NCBI GenBank assembly: GCA_023389545.1
Contig: JAEWEI010000403.1
Location: 1 to 9,143 of the forward strand
Source of the DNA: Actinomycetes bacterium
GTDB lineage: Bacteria; Actinomycetota; Actinomycetes; Actinomycetales; Cellulomonadaceae
Direction of reading: 5' to 3'
Length of the DNA: 9,143 bases
Part shown: piece by piece, positions 6,414-9,143 of the stretch
How positions within the stretch are numbered: the first letter of the stretch is position 1
How the letters are laid out: every line of letters begins with the position of its first letter
The notes under the pieces: generated by a model
Seen by the model: only the letters and a program-made list of their open reading frames with translations
Told to the model about the DNA's origin: nothing
Databases searched by the model: none
Translations under genes and position numbers: made by a program

Positions 6414-6443
6414 AGCGTAGCCACCGGCCGGGGCGCCGGTCAG
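6414..6443 (-). promoter_or_regulatory. Candidate promoter giving a leaderless aldolase mRNA
   Basis: On the - strand, CTGACC (6443-6438, overlapping the dnaE2 stop codon) and TACGCT (6419-6414) are 18 bp apart. The -10 ends six bases before the aldolase ATG, so transcription would start at or near that A. Leaderless mRNAs with this spacing are common in actinobacteria and would explain the missing ribosome binding site. This is inference from motif spacing only. Confidence 0.35.
6423..6440. other. Small hairpin at the dnaE2 stop codon
   Basis: ACCGGC (6423-6428) and GCCGGT (6435-6440) form a perfect 6-bp stem with a six-base loop. It starts at the last base of the dnaE2 stop codon and falls in the spacer of the candidate aldolase promoter. 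It could be a weak terminator or mRNA-end hairpin. It is short, and in GC-rich sequence it may be chance. Confidence 0.3.
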
Positions 6444-9143
6444 CGGAAGTCCCGCGACGTGGTCCGCACCCGCAGGGACAACGGGGCCAGGTGCTCGGCG
6501 ACGAGGTTCGTGGCGCCATCGGCCCGCTCCAGCCGGCCCCGCACCACCAGTGCGGCCGACGTGCGGGCTGCCTTGCGGAACTTCTGCCAGAGCCCCGGCG
6601 AGCAGACCACGTTGAGCAGGCCCGTCTCGTCCTCGAGCGACAGGAACGTGACTCCGCCCGCCGTCCCGGGGCGCTGCCGGTGCGTGACGACACCTGCCAC
6701 CGCGACCCGCCTGCCGGCCTCGTGGCGGTAGGCCTGCTCGACGCGCAGCACCCCGGCGGCGTCCAGGCCCTCGCGCACATGCTGTGTGGGGTAGGAGTCC
6801 ACCGAGACGCCTGTGGCCCACACGTCGGCCACCGCCAGCTCGACGTCCGTCATGCCGGGCAGCGTGGGGGCGCTGACGCCCACAGCGACGCCGGGCAGCG
6901 TGTCCGGGCCCTCGAGCGCGAGGGCGCCAGCCGCCCACAGCGCCTCGCGGCGGGTGGCGCCCAAGGCCCCCAGGGCGCCGCCGGTGGCGAGCGCCTCGAG
7001 CTGCGCGGTGGTCAGGCTCACCCGGCGCGCCAGGTCCCGCAGGTCAGCGAACGGCCCGTGGGCAGCGCGTTCGGCCACCACGCGCTCGGCCACGTCCTCC
7101 CCCACGCCCCGCACCGAGGCCAGGCCCATGCGCACCGCGAGCGCCCGTCCATCGGGGTTCGGCGCGCGCCCGTCCACCGGGGCCGTCCCGGAGGGCGTCG
7201 GCACGAGCCGGGGCTCACCGCCCGGCGGCGTCGGGCCCAGCCGTTCGACCTGGGCCTGCACCCCGGAGGCCTGCACACAGGGGCGCAGCACCTCCAGGCC
7301 ATGACGGCGGGCATCGGCCACGAGGGACTGCGGGGAGTAGAAGCCCATCGGCTGCGCGGCCAGCAGCCCGGCGTAGAAGGCCGCCGGGTGGTGCACCTTG
7401 AGCCAGGCGCTGGCGTAGACGAGGAACGCGAACGAGTACGCGTGGGACTCGGGGAAGCCGAAGTCGGCGAAGGCCTTGAGCTTGTCGAAGATCTGCTCGC
7501 CGGTCTCCCGGTCGATGCCGTTCGCGGCCATGCCGGCGAGCAGGCGGGCGTGCAGGGCCTCCATCCGCTCGGTGGACCGCTTGGAGCCCATCGCCCGGCG
7601 CAGCTGGTCGGCCTCGGCGGGGGTGAAGTCGGCGACGTCGATGGCCATCTGCATGAGCTGCTCCTGGAAGAGCGGCACCCCCAGGGTCTTCGCGAGCGAC
7701 TTCTCGAGCTTGGGGTGCAGGTAGGTGACCTTCTCCCGGCCGTGGTACCGGTTGATGTACGGGTGCACCGAGCCGCCCTGGATGGGCCCGGGGCGGATCA
7801 GCGCGACCTCCACGACGATGTCGTAGAACCGGCGCGGCTGCAGGCGCGGCAGCGTGCCCATCTGGGCGCGCGACTCGACCTGGAACACGCCCACGGTGTC
7901 GGCGGCGCTCAGCAGGTCGTACACGAGCGGGTCCTCGTACGGCAGCGCGTGCAGGTCGAGCTCGACGCCCTCGTGCTCGCGCACCAGGTTGAACGCGATC
8001 CGCAGCGCGGTGAGCATGCCCAGGCCCAGCAGGTCGAACTTCACCAGCCCCGCGTCGGCACAGTCCTCCTTGTCCCACTGCAGCACCGTGCGCCCGGGCA
8101 TCCGGGCCCACTCCACCGGGCAGACCTCGATGACGGGCCTGTCGCACATCACCATGCCGCCCGAGTGGATGCCCAGGTGGCGGGGCAGGCGCAGGAACCG
8201 CTCCGCCAGGTCGATCACCTGCTCGGGGATCTCGTCGAGCTCGGCCGCCGCCGGGGGCCGGTGGCGTGGGACGACATCGTGCCGGTCGGCGGTGGGCTCG
8301 AACGTGGTCCCCCACACCGCGTCATGGGGGTCGCGGCCACGGCCCGTCCGGGCGGGCGGCGGGGCGTCGCGGGCGGGTGGGGCGTCGCGGCCGTCGGGCG
8401 TCACCGGGTCCGCGCCGCGCAGGCTGCCCCAGCGCTCGATGGACTTGCTCCACGCGTCCTGCTGCCCGGCGTCGTAGCCGAGCGCGCGCGCCGCGTCGCG
8501 CACTGCCGAGCGCGGCCGGTACGTGATGACGTTCGCGACCTGCGCGGCGTGCGTGCGCCCGTGCTTCGCGTAGACGTGCTGGATGACCTCCTCGCGGCGG
8601 CCCGACTCGATGTCCACGTCGATGTCCGGCGGCCCGTCCCGCTCGGGCGCCAGGAAGCGCTCGAACAGCAGCCCGTGGGCCACCGCGTCCACGGCCGTGA
8701 CCCGCAGCACGTAGCAGACCGCCGAGTTGGCGGCCGAGCCGCGGCCCTGCGCCATGATGCCGTTGCGCCGGCAGAAGTCGACCAGGTCGTAGACCACCAG
8801 GAAGTACCCCGGGAAGCCCAGGTCCTCGATGACGCGCAGCTCATGCTCGAGCTGCGCGTACGCGCCGGGCACCCGCTCGGCCTCGGGCGGCCCGTACAAC
8901 TCGAGGGCGCCGCGGCGCACCAGCTCGCGCAGCCAGCTCGCCTCCGTGTGGCCGGGCGGCACGGGGTAGGGCGGCAGCTGGGGCGCGACCAGGGAGAGGT
9001 CGAACGCGCACTCGGCGGCCAGGCGCGCGGCGGTCGCCACGGCCTGCGGGTGGCGCCGGTGCAGGGCCAGCATCTCCGCCGCCGAGCGCAGGTGGGCGGT
9101 GGGGGCGCCGGGCAGCCAGCCGTCGAGGTCGTCGAGCGAGGAG
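6440..9143 (-). CDS. dnaE2: Error-prone DNA polymerase DnaE2 (ImuC), C-terminal 900 residues
   Basis: This is a C-family DNA polymerase for SOS translesion synthesis and damage-induced mutagenesis. The gene runs off the right edge; the N-terminal PHP domain and start lie outside. Numbering from the first complete codon, DGWLPG opens the visible part at 7. The palm follows, with GRGSAANSAVCYVLR (133-147) and PDIDVDIE (172-179), where D173 and D175 are catalytic. HLGIHSGGMVMCDRP (322-336) follows, then KFDLLGLGML (368-377) with the third catalytic Asp, D370. The fingers contain FQVESRAQMGTLPRL and IRPGPIQGGSVHPYI. Near the end come an HhH-like ASVRGVGEDVAERVV, an OB-like domain with HRQRPGTAGGVTFLSLEDETG, and the SRDFR terminus. 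These fit DnaE2 rather than replicative DnaE1. Two Pro-rich stretches, about 240-301 and 634-669, look inserted. ImuA'/ImuB partners and a LexA box would lie upstream, out of view. Confidence 0.95.
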   Translation of the reverse strand, partial: SSLDDLDGWLPGAPTAHLRSAAEMLALHRRHPQAVATAARLAAECAFDLSLVAPQLPPYPVPPGHTEASWLRELVRRGALELYGPPEAERVPGAYAQLEHELRVIEDLGFPGYFLVVYDLVDFCRRNGIMAQGRGSAANSAVCYVLRVTAVDAVAHGLLFERFLAPERDGPPDIDVDIESGRREEVIQHVYAKHGRTHAAQVANVITYRPRSAVRDAARALGYDAGQQDAWSKSIERWGSLRGADPVTPDGRDAPPARDAPPPARTGRGRDPHDAVWGTTFEPTADRHDVVPRHRPPAAAELDEIPEQVIDLAERFLRLPRHLGIHSGGMVMCDRPVIEVCPVEWARMPGRTVLQWDKEDCADAGLVKFDLLGLGMLTALRIAFNLVREHEGVELDLHALPYEDPLVYDLLSAADTVGVFQVESRAQMGTLPRLQPRRFYDIVVEVALIRPGPIQGGSVHPYINRYHGREKVTYLHPKLEKSLAKTLGVPLFQEQLMQMAIDVADFTPAEADQLRRAMGSKRSTERMEALHARLLAGMAANGIDRETGEQIFDKLKAFADFGFPESHAYSFAFLVYASAWLKVHHPAAFYAGLLAAQPMGFYSPQSLVADARRHGLEVLRPCVQASGVQAQVERLGPTPPGGEPRLVPTPSGTAPVDGRAPNPDGRALAVRMGLASVRGVGEDVAERVVAERAAHGPFADLRDLARRVSLTTAQLEALATGGALGALGATRREALWAAGALALEGPDTLPGVAVGVSAPTLPGMTDVELAVADVWATGVSVDSYPTQHVREGLDAAGVLRVEQAYRHEAGRRVAVAGVVTHRQRPGTAGGVTFLSLEDETGLLNVVCSPGLWQKFRKAARTSAALVVRGRLERADGATNLVAEHLAPLSLRVRTTSRDFR
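8361..8390 (-). repeat. 18-bp-period repeat within the dnaE2 insertion
   Basis: GGGGCGTCGCGG occurs at 8361-8372 and again at 8379-8390, a period of 18 bases, or six codons. It encodes the repeated RDAPPA in the Pro/Arg/Asp-rich stretch between the catalytic motifs of DnaE2. In-frame duplication is the likely origin of part of this insertion. Confidence 0.6.

Noticed and set aside
6408..6938. Upstream extension of the aldolase frame
   Set aside because: It overlaps the well-conserved OB-like C-terminus of DnaE2 and has no domain content.
6440..9143. LexA/SOS box controlling dnaE2 inside the window
   Set aside because: The gene's 5' end is outside the window, and I saw no GAAC-N4-GTTC-like site elsewhere that could serve.
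1..9143. CRISPR array, toxin-antitoxin pair, defence island or transposon
   Set aside because: No spaced direct repeats, terminal inverted repeats, transposase or defence-type domains were found; the only repeats are coding linker repeats.

Overview
The window looks like ordinary chromosome from a high-GC actinobacterium, plausibly a soil or plant-associated member of the Micrococcales such as a Cellulomonas relative. That guess rests on four things: very high GC with strong G/C third-position bias, a secreted pectate lyase with a Ser/Thr/Pro linker and a binding module, a DnaE2-type error-prone polymerase, and TAnnnT-type -10 elements. No genus can be proved from this sequence alone.

Layout, left to right. 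Positions 1-236 hold the C-terminal half of a VOC (glyoxalase-fold) protein on the + strand, closed by a strong hairpin at 241-282. A minus-strand cluster follows: a secreted PL1 pectate lyase (306-1868), an alpha/beta hydrolase (2128-2979) and a GNAT acetyltransferase (3023-3439). The pectate lyase has its own upstream region containing a promoter candidate and two LacI-like operator candidates spaced exactly two helical turns apart. A plus-strand cupin gene (3572-3940) diverges from the acetyltransferase and ends in a 16-bp hairpin. tRNA-Leu(GAG) lies on the minus strand (4013-4095). An AI-2E-family membrane transporter (4274-5500, + strand) converges on a dihydrodipicolinate-synthase-family aldolase (5514-6407, - strand). 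That aldolase sits just downstream of a large dnaE2/imuC polymerase gene (6440 to the right edge, - strand), whose 5' end is outside the window.

How the genes relate. The pectate lyase is the most clearly ecological gene: it would be exported, bind plant cell wall through its C-terminal module and cleave polygalacturonate, and the operator pair suggests sugar-responsive repression. DnaE2 is the SOS translesion polymerase, normally working with ImuA'/ImuB; those partners and the LexA box are not in the window. The remaining genes are common single-gene families with no visible pathway linking them.

No mobile element, CRISPR array, phage gene or defence system was seen. The points most worth a second look are the paired operators upstream of the pectate lyase, the Pro/Arg-rich insertions in DnaE2 (one lies between catalytic aspartates), and a possible leaderless start of the aldolase gene.
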